This document shows, piece by piece, positions 1-7,528 of a stretch of DNA of 64,000 nt. The notes beneath the pieces were generated by a model that worked only from the letters and a program-made list of their open reading frames with translations, searched no databases and was not told where the DNA came from. A program made the position numbers and the translations under genes. The stretch covers positions 1 through 64,000 of the forward strand of contig JADLFN010000015.1 of the NCBI GenBank assembly GCA_020845475.1, given 5' to 3'. Each line of letters opens with the position of its first letter. Positions within the stretch are counted from its first letter, which is position 1. The stretch comes from Planctomycetota bacterium. GTDB taxonomy: Bacteria; Planctomycetota; UBA8742; UBA2392.

Positions 1-157
1 GGTGTGTCGGTCATTACAGCCATTCACCAAGAAACGTGTTCACGCGCCAGAGTATTCATCGGTACACCCAATTCCACCAGAGCCCGCGCATTCGAGGAGG
101 GCGTCAAATTGCCCGCTCCGAAACTCGCGCACATTAGGCCACCGGTACGTTCGCATG
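1..157. other. No supported gene at left edge
   Basis: I see no convincing gene here. A 38-codon minus-strand frame (about 40-156) has fairly natural composition and could be the tail of a decayed gene, but it has no recognisable motif and no clear ribosome binding site. The stretch ends at the left repeat arm of the RAYT element. Confidence 0.4.
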
Positions 158-241
158 AAGTCGGCGGAGCCGACGGCGAAAAATAGCGAGGGGCGCTTGC
201 CCGACGTAGCCCGAAGGGCGAAGTCGGGGAAGCCCCTCGAA
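158..241. repeat. Left arm of RAYT-flanking inverted repeat
   Basis: This arm is the reverse complement of 821-902; over 184-240 only one base differs. It holds two hairpins. The first is 160-174, a perfect 6-bp stem (GTCGGC/GCCGAC) with a GGA loop. The second is a long imperfect palindrome at about 188-239, with outer stem GAGGGGC/GCCCCTC and inner stems CCCGAC/GTCGGG and GCCC/GGGC. Layout and hairpin form match REP elements mobilised by RAYT transposases. Confidence 0.85.
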
Positions 242-263
242 TCCAGCCCCGAAAATCAAGCAA

Positions 264-278
264 GCCCGCGAAGCGGGC
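264..278. repeat. Short REP-like hairpin (GAA loop)
   Basis: A perfect 6-bp stem, GCCCGC/GCGGGC, with a GAA loop lies just beyond the stop of the transposase gene. Its mirror partner is 783-797 just before the start. Both resemble the 15-nt hairpins at 160-174 and 887-901. Confidence 0.7.
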
Positions 279-285
279 GACGCAG

Positions 286-735
286 TTAATCGTCGAGATC
301 CCGTTCATCATACGAAATGCCATGGCCCTTCAAGAATTCGACCAACTCTTCGCGATACGACTTCTTCAGGTGATGCTCTTCTTGTGTCTCGATGTATCGC
401 GTCACGCGCTTCACGTTCGAAATGCTGACGGAAAACGCGCCATAGCCGCGCTGCCATGCAAACGCGGCTTTGCCAAAGGTGTTATGAAACCACTTCGACG
501 TCACGGCCTTGAGTTCCCGCATCAACGGCGCGGGCGCCCAATCAGCGTGCATGGAGACCAGCGAGTGCATGTGGTCCGGCATGCCGCCGATAGTGAGAAG
601 TTTGCAGTCGCGCTCTTTGAGAACGCTTCCAACGAAAGGGTAAAGCCGCGCGCAAACGTCTTTCGTGAGCCAGGGTTCGCGATGTTTGGTGCCGAAAACG
701 TATTGAATGATGACGCTGTTGAAGGATTGCGGCAT
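286..735 (-). CDS. RAYT / IS200-like Y1 transposase
   Basis: A 149-residue Y1-type HUH endonuclease (transposase IS200-like family, REP-associated subgroup). The HUH motif is seen as DHMHSLV near residue 55. The catalytic-tyrosine helix is likely VTRYIETQEEHH near residue 111. The C-terminal stretch ending GISYDERDL is typical of REP-associated tyrosine transposases. Known enzymes nick and join single-stranded DNA at palindromic REP sequences. Length is normal and the frame intact, so it may be functional. It stands alone, bracketed by mirror-image hairpin arms (158-278 and 783-902), which are its probable substrates. There is no TnpB partner. Confidence 0.93.
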   Translation of the reverse strand: MPQSFNSVIIQYVFGTKHREPWLTKDVCARLYPFVGSVLKERDCKLLTIGGMPDHMHSLVSMHADWAPAPLMRELKAVTSKWFHNTFGKAAFAWQRGYGAFSVSISNVKRVTRYIETQEEHHLKKSYREELVEFLKGHGISYDERDLDD

Positions 736-782
736 GTGCGCTCCCGTGTTGGATGAACGAGAGTCTAGCGAACGGCCGCGTC

Positions 783-797
783 GCCTGCTCCGCAGGC
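783..797. repeat. Short REP-like hairpin (TCC loop)
   Basis: A perfect 6-bp stem, GCCTGC/GCAGGC, with a TCC loop lies about 50 bp upstream of the transposase start. Read on the opposite strand it has a GGA loop like the hairpin at 160-174. It is the positional mirror of 264-278. Confidence 0.7.
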
Positions 798-820
798 TTG
801 GGTACTGGGGTGGGCGGTGG

Positions 821-902
821 TCGAGGGGCTTCCCCGACTTCGCCCTTCGGGCTACGTCGGGCGAGCGCCCCTCGCTATTTCACGCCGCCGGCTCCGCCGG
901 CT
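821..902. repeat. Right arm of RAYT-flanking inverted repeat
   Basis: Inverted copy of 158-241. The short hairpin here (887-901) is GCCGGC/GCCGGC around TCC. Relative to the left arm both sides of the stem have changed while pairing is kept, a compensatory change that argues for selection or templating on the folded form. The long palindrome contains CCCGACTTCGCC...GGGCTACGTCGGG (833-861). The rest of 736-981 holds no gene. Confidence 0.85.
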
Positions 903-981
903 TGCTGGCTGCCTCGTGGAGCGTCGTTAAAGAACTCGCAAGGCTTGAATCCACTTTTCGGGGTGCCGCAGAAGCCTTGAT

Positions 982-1419
982 TCACGCTGTTTGTTTAAGA
1001 AGTTCAAGAACGAAAACGTAGAGCGCGGTGCCCCCTTTCAGCTCCGTTTTCGGCAGACAAACTCCCACTCTGTACGTTCCTCGCTCAACCGAATGCGGCG
1101 TTAGCCTTTGACTGCGCCAAGTTCCTTCACCGGGGAGGTGTTCGCCCGCGCCAAACAACAACTCACCAGAAGGAACTTCTATGACAGTGCTTTTCACCAG
1201 TTGGCCATCACCAGTCGCCCGGACCGTAGTAACCGCAACTTCAAACACTCCGTCAATTCCGGTATCAACGAAAACCAAGTTTGCGGCGGCTTCTTCTATG
1301 TCGAGGTCGCCATCTCCTGTCCACCAATCGCACACGTCGTTCTTTCTTGATTCAAGCCGAAGAGGATCGAACAGTACAATGGTCGCAGTATCGGTGCGGA
1401 TGCGAGCTTCCTTGCGCAC
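982..1419 (-). CDS. Hypothetical protein
   Basis: A 145-residue protein I cannot assign. The start is a GTG preceded by a strong AGGAG six bases upstream, which is why I reject the longer frame that runs back into the U32 gene. The N-terminal part reads TDTATIVLFDPLRLESR followed by CDWW, then an acidic stretch and several predicted beta strands. There is no signal peptide or membrane segment. It lies 22 nt downstream of the U32 peptidase gene on the same strand, so the two may be cotranscribed. Its base composition is less GC-rich than its neighbour, which hints at a separate origin. Confidence 0.65.
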   Translation of the reverse strand: MRKEARIRTDTATIVLFDPLRLESRKNDVCDWWTGDGDLDIEEAAANLVFVDTGIDGVFEVAVTTVRATGDGQLVKSTVIEVPSGELLFGAGEHLPGEGTWRSQRLTPHSVERGTYRVGVCLPKTELKGGTALYVFVLELLKQTA

Positions 1420-1441
1420 AGAACGCTCCTGAGGGCCGGCG

Positions 1442-4321
1442 TCAAAGCAACGTCCGCGACCAGTTGCCTTCGTTGGTCGTTGGGATCGACTGCGAGCGCA
1501 TCGCTGATTCGCAGATTGCGCGCACTTCCTCGCCTTTGAACTTGCGGTTGACGAAGTCGATGCGGAAGCGGCTGGCTCCGGCGCGTTGTAGCTCTTGCGC
1601 GCGGTGCGCAATGGCAAACGCTTCTTTGCCCATGATCAGTGTGCGGCAGTGGTGATCGACGGCTAAGAATTCTTCGCCGTACGAGTTCTTCATCGTCATT
1701 TCGTGGAAGCCGCAATAGGCGCGGCCCGGGCAGTGGCCCAGCATGTTGGCGTACACGCAGCTTTCGGCTACGAACAGCGGCGTGTCCTGGTAGATCACCA
1801 CGTCAGCGTCGGCGCCAAACTCGGTCAAAATCGCGCGCATGTTTTCGATGCCGTCTTCGACGCTTAGCGTTACGCGCGAGCAGCCTTGTTCAAGCCATGT
1901 GCGTGCCGTCTCGCGCGAGAGTGTGTAGAGCGGCCAATCGGCGACGATGTCGAGGCCCGCGCCGCGGAAATCCGGGATCTTGGGCTCGAACGTCAGGCCA
2001 ACGCGGCGCGTGGCGACGTCCTGGCTGCGGCGCATGATCGTGGCTGTGCCCAGGCGCTTGCGCTTGTCGATGCTGGCGGTGCGCGCGAGATATTCGAAGC
2101 CGCCGAGGTTGCTCACGGAAAACCGGCGCGCGCCGGCGGCGTAGAGGTCGCGCAGCTTCCATTCGGTGCTCGCGTGTTCCCAAGCGCGCACGATGATCGG
2201 CAGCGCGATGCGCAGCTTGTTCTCGTGCTTCTTGAAGGCCTGCAAAAGCGCTTCGGGACGGTCGTTGGCGATTTCGACGAACACTTCGTCGAGCTGATCC
2301 ATGGACAGGTGTTCGAGATACTCGACGCGGTCAACATAGGCCGCGAACTTTGGCTTGTGCTTGTGGCGGCCCGTGCCCTCGTGGCTGAACGTCGTGATCG
2401 CGGCGCGCACGTCGGCGAGTTTCTTGATGCGGTTGACGCTGACGGCCTCGTCAAACGCCGCAAAGAACTGGCGGCGGGCTTCGTTGATCTCGCCTGCCGG
2501 CGTGAACACTCCGGCGGGGATAGCCGCGCTGAACTTGCCGAGCGTGAAGCGTGTGCTGCCCAGGCGCTCGAAGAACTCGCGCAGCTTCTTTTCGTCCATG
2601 GGCTGGCTGTCGGCGAAGAGCAGTTTCACGGGATACTCGCGCACAACTTCCAGCGCGCCGTGGCGGCCCGTGATAACCATTTTGCCGGGCATGCCCAGTT
2701 CACCCAGGCGCGGCGCCTCCTTGTCGATCTTGAACGTGATGTCGATGTTGACCTTGAGCCGCGCACGCGGAAGTTTGGCGGGCACTTTGGTGGGATACTG
2801 GCGGCGCAGCGCCTGGCTATTGATCAAACGCATCTCATCGCCGACCTGCACGCCCGCAGGTGCGGGGATGGTGACGTCTTCGCCCGCTTTCACGTTGAAC
2901 ACGCGCTTGCCCGCGATGTTGAGTTTGTCGGCGCCGAACTTGATGGGCTCGCGGCCCTGCGAGACTTGCGCACTGGCGTCGATGCTCGTGGATTTACCGG
3001 ATTCACGGAAGGCCGTGGCTTTTTCGCGCGCGGCTTGGCGCTCGGGAGAGGGCGACTTGTGGTTCGTCCCTGCGGCATCTTCGGCGACAGTGACCGGCTT
3101 GGCGCTGTAGCCGGGGCCTAGTTCGGCATCGCGTTCCATTTCCGAACCGTCGCGGCTGGAAAGCAGCGGCGAAGCGATACCTTCTGACCTCTGACCTCTG
3201 ACCTCTGACTTCGGTTTGAGCATCAGGCCGTCGTGGCGCTCGAATTCGGCGGCGGCGCGGAAGGTAGCGCGGCCGTTGTGAACGCGCTCGATCGTGCCGA
3301 GATAAAGGCCTTGCGGCTCGCTTTCATCTTTGTCGGCGACGTTCTTGTTTTCGTTGTGGCTGCCGCGATAGAAAAGTTCGGTCGTCTCGCGCGAATAAAT
3401 GACTTTCAGTTTCTCTTCGGCGGCCTTGAGGTCGATGGGTGCGCCATCGATGGCTTTGCGGTACATGTCCGTCACGGCCGCGACGTAAAGCGGCGATTTG
3501 CGGCGGCCTTCGATTTTCACACTGCGCACGCCGAGCTTGGCCAGCTCGGGCAAAATCGTCGGCGCCTGCAGGTCCTTCATCGAAAACGCCTTGCCCTCGC
3601 CCAGCGGCGTGATGAATGAGTCGCGGCAGGTGTAGGCGCATTTGCCGCGGTTGCCGCTGCGGCCTGTGACCTGCGACGAAAAGAGACAGAGCCCCGAGTA
3701 GCTGTAGCAGAGCGAGCCGTGCACGAAGGTTTCAAGCTCGATGTTGGTCTGCTGGCGGATGGCATCGACTTCGTTGAGCGTTAGTTCGCGCGCGAGAATC
3801 ACGCGCTCAAAACCGTTGCGCTCGGCCCACTTGGCACCCTCGATGTTATGCACGAGCATCTGCGTGCTAGCGTGCCATTTCAACTTGGGGAAGTACTCGC
3901 GAATCGTGCGATAGACGCCGAAGTCCTGCACGATGATGGCATCCACGCCCATCTCTTCGCAGTCGGCGAGCATCGACAAGAGCTCGTCGTATTCCTTCTG
4001 CTGGATCACGGTGTTGATCGTGACGAAGACTTTTTTCTGCCGCTCGTGGGCGTAGCCGACGGCGGTGTTGAGTTCCTCGATCGTGAAATTCTCGGCCTGA
4101 GCGCGGGCGGAGAACGATTTCAGGCCGAGGTAAACCGCATCGGCGCCGTAATCCATGGCGGCGAAAAACGCTTCCAGGCCGCCCGCCGGCGAAAGCAGCT
4201 CGGGCTTGGCATAGCTCTGCGGAACTTTGGCGGTTTGCGCTTCCGGCTTGAGCGCACCATCGCTGACGCGGCTTGTGGGTCTTTCGGCAGAAGCGGGAAT
4301 GGCTTTGGCGGTGTCAGGCAT
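1442..4321 (-). CDS. U32 family peptidase / RlhA-like protein
   Basis: A 959-residue member of peptidase family U32. The family signature is clear at residues 197-214 (ETFVHGSLCYSYSGLCLF). The N-terminal TIM-barrel opens with ELLSPAGGLEAFFAAMDYGADAVYLG. Known bacterial relatives include RlhA, needed for 23S rRNA hydroxylation, and collagenase-like proteases; which role applies is not decidable here. C-terminal cysteines (CVYANMLGHCPGRAYCGFHE) may bind a metal centre. It is longer than the usual 400-700 residues because of a low-complexity segment at about 373-465, which includes peptide SEVRGQRSE encoded by a heptamer repeat array (3183-3210). The first 35 residues are also nonconserved-looking. 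Confidence 0.9.
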   Translation of the reverse strand: MPDTAKAIPASAERPTSRVSDGALKPEAQTAKVPQSYAKPELLSPAGGLEAFFAAMDYGADAVYLGLKSFSARAQAENFTIEELNTAVGYAHERQKKVFVTINTVIQQKEYDELLSMLADCEEMGVDAIIVQDFGVYRTIREYFPKLKWHASTQMLVHNIEGAKWAERNGFERVILARELTLNEVDAIRQQTNIELETFVHGSLCYSYSGLCLFSSQVTGRSGNRGKCAYTCRDSFITPLGEGKAFSMKDLQAPTILPELAKLGVRSVKIEGRRKSPLYVAAVTDMYRKAIDGAPIDLKAAEEKLKVIYSRETTELFYRGSHNENKNVADKDESEPQGLYLGTIERVHNGRATFRAAAEFERHDGLMLKPKSEVRGQRSEGIASPLLSSRDGSEMERDAELGPGYSAKPVTVAEDAAGTNHKSPSPERQAAREKATAFRESGKSTSIDASAQVSQGREPIKFGADKLNIAGKRVFNVKAGEDVTIPAPAGVQVGDEMRLINSQALRRQYPTKVPAKLPRARLKVNIDITFKIDKEAPRLGELGMPGKMVITGRHGALEVVREYPVKLLFADSQPMDEKKLREFFERLGSTRFTLGKFSAAIPAGVFTPAGEINEARRQFFAAFDEAVSVNRIKKLADVRAAITTFSHEGTGRHKHKPKFAAYVDRVEYLEHLSMDQLDEVFVEIANDRPEALLQAFKKHENKLRIALPIIVRAWEHASTEWKLRDLYAAGARRFSVSNLGGFEYLARTASIDKRKRLGTATIMRRSQDVATRRVGLTFEPKIPDFRGAGLDIVADWPLYTLSRETARTWLEQGCSRVTLSVEDGIENMRAILTEFGADADVVIYQDTPLFVAESCVYANMLGHCPGRAYCGFHEMTMKNSYGEEFLAVDHHCRTLIMGKEAFAIAHRAQELQRAGASRFRIDFVNRKFKGEEVRAICESAMRSQSIPTTNEGNWSRTLL
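3183..3210. repeat. Heptamer array (TCTGACC)x4 inside U32 gene
   Basis: Four consecutive 7-bp units, three perfect TCTGACC and a final TCTGACT. Because 7 is not a multiple of 3, the array is read in three phases, giving SEVRGQRSE on the minus strand without a stop codon. It sits in the nonconserved insertion of the U32 protein. Confidence 0.9.
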
Positions 4322-4415
4322 GGTCGTCGCGTTGGCGTGATCGCCGCAGCGCCATAAATGGTCGGCCCGTGGGGCCTACAGGTGCACAAGGGTACGAAGG
4401 TGCAACTGCGAATCA

Positions 4416-4480
4416 ACCGCCAAGGACGCCAAGAGCGCCAAGCTAAGCCCTTCTTGGCTTCCTTGGCGCTCTTGGCGGTA
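4416..4480. repeat. Inverted 9-bp repeat array (CGCCAAGNN)
   Basis: The left arm (418-444 of the 4 kb block) has three 9-bp units beginning CGCCAAG. The right arm (4453-4479) has three units beginning CTTGGC, the reverse complement. The two arms can fold into one long hairpin. It fills the gap between the transaldolase stop and the U32 start, so it may also serve as a transcription terminator for the transaldolase. Confidence 0.9.
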
Positions 4481-4487
4481 ACCATTG

Positions 4488-5138
4488 TTAGATAGCGCCC
4501 TTTGCGCCTTCCCAATCCTTCAGGAACTGCGCGAGGCCTTTGTCTGTCAGCGGGTGCTGGACCAGTTGCGAGAACACCTTGAACGGGATGGTCGAAACGT
4601 CGGCACCCATGAGCGCCGCCTGGTGCACGTGAATCGGGTGGCGAATCGAAGCCGCGAGAATCTGCGTCTTGAAATCGTAGTTGTCGTAAATCTTGCGAGT
4701 CTCGCCGATGATCTGCATGCCGTCCTGGCCGATATCATCGAGGCGGCCGATGAACGGGCTTACGTAAGTTGCGCCCGCTTTCGCAGCGAGCAGCGCCTGC
4801 ACGGGGCTGAAGCAGAGCGTCACGTTCGTTTTCACGCCATCGGTGGTCAGTTTCTTGCAGGCTTTGAGACCTTCGGGAATTAACGGCAGTTTGATAACGA
4901 CGTTCTTGCCGTATTTCAGGAGTTCTTTCGCCTGAGCCAGCATGCCCTCGGCGTCGAGCGCCGTCACTTCGAGGCTCACGGGTCCTTTGACCAGCTTGCA
5001 GATTTCGGCCGCGACTTCCTTGAACACGCGCCCGCTCTTGGCCACGAGCGTGGGGTTGGTGGTTACGCCATCCAAAATTCCCAGCGCGTTGGCCTCGCGA
5101 ATTTCCTTAACGTCCGCCGTATCAATGAAGAATTTCAT
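4488..5138 (-). CDS. tal: Transaldolase (TalC/FSA-type)
   Basis: A 216-residue short transaldolase of the TalC/fructose-6-phosphate aldolase type. It transfers a dihydroxyacetone unit between sugar phosphates in the non-oxidative pentose phosphate pathway. The protein starts [13 protein letters not shown] and carries the DGVTTNPTL motif. The Schiff-base lysine is in [12 protein letters not shown] (Lys83). The [11 protein letters not shown] phosphate-binding motif is present. Length fits the family. I chose the ATG at 5138 because homology begins exactly there; the upstream frame is unrelated. The gene appears monocistronic, with a repeat hairpin directly downstream. Confidence 0.96.
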   Translation of the reverse strand: MKFFIDTADVKEIREANALGILDGVTTNPTLVAKSGRVFKEVAAEICKLVKGPVSLEVTALDAEGMLAQAKELLKYGKNVVIKLPLIPEGLKACKKLTTDGVKTNVTLCFSPVQALLAAKAGATYVSPFIGRLDDIGQDGMQIIGETRKIYDNYDFKTQILAASIRHPIHVHQAALMGADVSTIPFKVFSQLVQHPLTDKGLAQFLKDWEGAKGAI

Positions 5139-5244
5139 GTCTCGTCTCTGAAAGGGGTCTGGCTCGCGCAGCGTGCCTGACCCCTTTCGCACGCCGCTAA
5201 ACAGAGCCTAGCCGCGTCGTGGCGCAATGCAACGTGTGGAAAAG

Positions 5245-6168
5245 CTACTCGTCTTCAATGGTGAACTGGCCGAGGGCGATGTCGAAAACCTTCATGACGC
5301 GCACCTTGCCGCCACGGCCCCAAGAGTGCACCCGCACAGTGGCCGAGGCGCTGCCGGTGACGGTGAGTTCATACATGGATGGAGGCAGCGAAAGATCGCC
5401 GCTGCCACAGAGATCCTCGATCGTCAATGGCTGCTGGACCGTGCCCAGTGACCGGCCTGCGGGCGCGTTGCCCTTGGCGTAATCCGGCGATGCCAGCCTC
5501 GGTCCTCCGGGGCCAAGCGACTTGCGGTTGGCGTCGTAGTATTCGCGCAGGCGCGTGCGGATCTTGGCGAAGTCGTCATCGCTCTTGATCATGAAGCTTT
5601 CATCGCGGGCCTGTGAGCCGCGCTGTGCCAGCGACACAAACAGAACGATTCCGACGATGCTTGCGATAACCAGCAACCCGTTGAGCACCGTGCCGGCAAT
5701 GGCGATGCCCCGGCCTGACCGCGTGCCGTTCTCGCCGGTTTCCGCAATGCCCATGAAACCCAGCACCAGGCCAACGGGAATCGCGAGTGCCGGAAGAAAG
5801 CACATGGCGCCGCCCACGAGGCCAACGCCCGCGCAAACGAGCGAGGCCGTGGCTTTGCCGCTGTGCGGCTTGGGAATGCCAAAGCCGGGCATGCCCATTC
5901 CCGGCGGCGGAGGAGGCGGCGGCGGAATGCCGTATCCGGGCAGCGGCATATAGGCGCCTGGATATTGCGGCGGGCGCGCATAGTGCGCGGGCGGTGCGCC
6001 GTAAGCGGGCGGCGGCGGAGGCGGCGGAGGGGCCGCCCCGAGGGCGTCGGGCATGGCAGGCGCGGCATACGGGTTGACTTCCGGCGCGGGCGCGCCCCAC
6101 GCACGCGGCTGCTGCGCCGAGGATGGATCAGGCGCGGCATTGCCTTCGTTCGTTCCGCTCTCGTTCAT
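5245..6168 (-). CDS. DUF4190-type proline-rich membrane protein
   Basis: A 307-residue protein. Residues 1-100 are rich in Pro, Gly, Ala and Tyr with two runs of eight prolines. Two hydrophobic segments (about 107-140 and 157-182) follow, separated by a short loop containing ETGENGTRSGRGIAIAG, the arrangement of DUF4190 proteins. The extracytoplasmic C-terminal domain (about 190-307) is soluble and contains a YYDANRKSLGPGGP segment. Its function is unknown. The downstream gene at 6234-6920 has the same architecture and a matching segment (YWRANGESFGPGGP), so the two are paralogs oriented the same way. Confidence 0.8.
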   Translation of the reverse strand: MNESGTNEGNAAPDPSSAQQPRAWGAPAPEVNPYAAPAMPDALGAAPPPPPPPPAYGAPPAHYARPPQYPGAYMPLPGYGIPPPPPPPPGMGMPGFGIPKPHSGKATASLVCAGVGLVGGAMCFLPALAIPVGLVLGFMGIAETGENGTRSGRGIAIAGTVLNGLLVIASIVGIVLFVSLAQRGSQARDESFMIKSDDDFAKIRTRLREYYDANRKSLGPGGPRLASPDYAKGNAPAGRSLGTVQQPLTIEDLCGSGDLSLPPSMYELTVTGSASATVRVHSWGRGGKVRVMKVFDIALGQFTIEDE

Positions 6169-6233
6169 GGTTCTAATCTAGAAAGCGCCATGCGGATTGT
6201 CCGCTGGTGATTACATATGCCGACGACCGGATT

Positions 6234-6920
6234 TCACTGGCCGAAGTCAACGATCGCCACGCCCTTTTCGATGTTGGTAATGCGCAAAGCCCGCCCCGAT
6301 GGCCCATGGCGAATGATGGCGCTTTTGGCGCCGGTTGCAGAAATGGAGAAATCGGAAATGGGGTGCTGTAGATCGTCCTGGATGACCAAGTCGCTGACTT
6401 TCAAGGTTCCGCTGACCTTGGGCCCGTTGACGGGCGCGCGCGCAAAGCGGCTCTTTTCGCCGGCAAGCACGGGGCCGCCGGGGCCGAACGATTCGCCGTT
6501 GGCGCGCCAATAGGTGCGCAGCCGCTCCTGTATGAAGTAGAAATCCTGGTCAACCTTGCCGGCCTGACGCGTGTCTTCGTTGGCTTGCGCGGTGTAGATC
6601 TGCGTTGAAAAATAGAAAACCACCAACCCGGCAATGACCAGACCGAACGCGTTGAGCACCATGCCCGCGATCGCAAGGCCGCGCCCGCGACGAGCTGCGG
6701 CGCCGTCGGTTTGCTTGAGCGCAATTCCGCCCAGGATGAGGCCCAGCGGCGCGATGACGGGGGCCCCGACGCAAAGCAGCGGGTTGGCAATGCCGCACAC
6801 AAGCGAAGCAATGGCAGCGCCGCTGATCGCGCGAGGCGAGGGCGGCGGATAAGCACCCGGCGGGTAGAACCCCGGCGGCGGGCCATAGGGCTGCGGTGGA
6901 TAGGGCGGCGTTGCGCTCAT
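6234..6920 (-). CDS. DUF4190-type membrane protein, paralog
   Basis: A 228-residue protein with a short Pro/Tyr-rich N-terminus (PPYPPQPYGPPPGFYPP). Two membrane segments at about 36-65 and 80-103 frame the loop GAAARRGRGLAIAG, as in DUF4190. A soluble C-terminal domain of about 120 residues follows. It shares layout and the motif ESFGPGGPVLAG with its neighbour at 5245-6168 (KSLGPGGPRLAS), so I read them as a tandem duplication. It lies 65 nt upstream of that gene on the same strand. Function unknown. Confidence 0.8.
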   Translation of the reverse strand: MSATPPYPPQPYGPPPGFYPPGAYPPPSPRAISGAAIASLVCGIANPLLCVGAPVIAPLGLILGGIALKQTDGAAARRGRGLAIAGMVLNAFGLVIAGLVVFYFSTQIYTAQANEDTRQAGKVDQDFYFIQERLRTYWRANGESFGPGGPVLAGEKSRFARAPVNGPKVSGTLKVSDLVIQDDLQHPISDFSISATGAKSAIIRHGPSGRALRITNIEKGVAIVDFGQ

Positions 6921-7027
6921 GGCGGCACTCTAGAAATGGCTGGCGCCGCTGTCGTTATCTCTTGCGCCCGCTACACAGCCCAGCGCGAGGAGATTCTGTG
7001 AGCTGAAGTGCCAAGAGTCTTGAACGC

Positions 7028-7432
7028 TTATAGCGATGATGTCGAACCCGGTATCCAAGGCACTTTCTGCAAAACCAGAAACACGAGCCAAATCGAAAGC
7101 CCGAAGAAGTTCAGAATCAAGGCCACTATGCCCGTGATTCGTGCGGGTCGCTGCGGAAAGCGCGCCCTGAGAAAGCGGTAGGAACGCACCAGTCCATAGA
7201 TCCAAAATCGCGGAACCACTATCAGAAGAATGAAAATCGCCAGGTAGTAAAGGACAAAGCCGATGGAACCCGCAAAGGCAAGCGCAGAGGCAACTGGCCT
7301 CAATAATAACGCGAGCGCCACGAAGCAAATACCGCCGCCGAAGTCCCAGATACCCTTTTGTGCGATTTTCAGGAGGACTGCAGCATCCAGCTCGGCTCTC
7401 GCCTGCTTTTCAGCTTCCTCGGCTTCACTCAT
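7028..7432 (-). CDS. Small integral membrane protein
   Basis: A 134-residue protein not assigned to a family. A short charged N-terminus (MSEAEEAEKQARAELDA) is followed by three or four hydrophobic segments at about 35-50, 52-78 and 104-124. Between them is a basic loop RSYRFLRARFPQRPARITG. Composition is less GC-rich than its neighbours. It is 107 nt upstream of the DUF4190 pair and divergent from miaB. A role in the membrane is all that can be said. Confidence 0.6.
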   Translation of the reverse strand: MSEAEEAEKQARAELDAAVLLKIAQKGIWDFGGGICFVALALLLRPVASALAFAGSIGFVLYYLAIFILLIVVPRFWIYGLVRSYRFLRARFPQRPARITGIVALILNFFGLSIWLVFLVLQKVPWIPGSTSSL

Positions 7433-7528
7433 GCTTGCAGTGTACGGAGCGATCGGTCATTTTGTGAGCCAATCTGTCCAGCGCCCCGCTTCTCACTTGC
7501 CCACCGGGCAGTTACCCTTGTTTCATCC

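Noticed and set aside
1886-3121. Plus-strand frame of 411 codons
   Set aside because: Antisense to the U32 peptidase gene, which has conserved motifs; no recognisable protein pattern.
7358-7528. Upstream extension of MiaB
   Set aside because: It overlaps the divergent membrane protein gene and adds residues not typical of MiaB.
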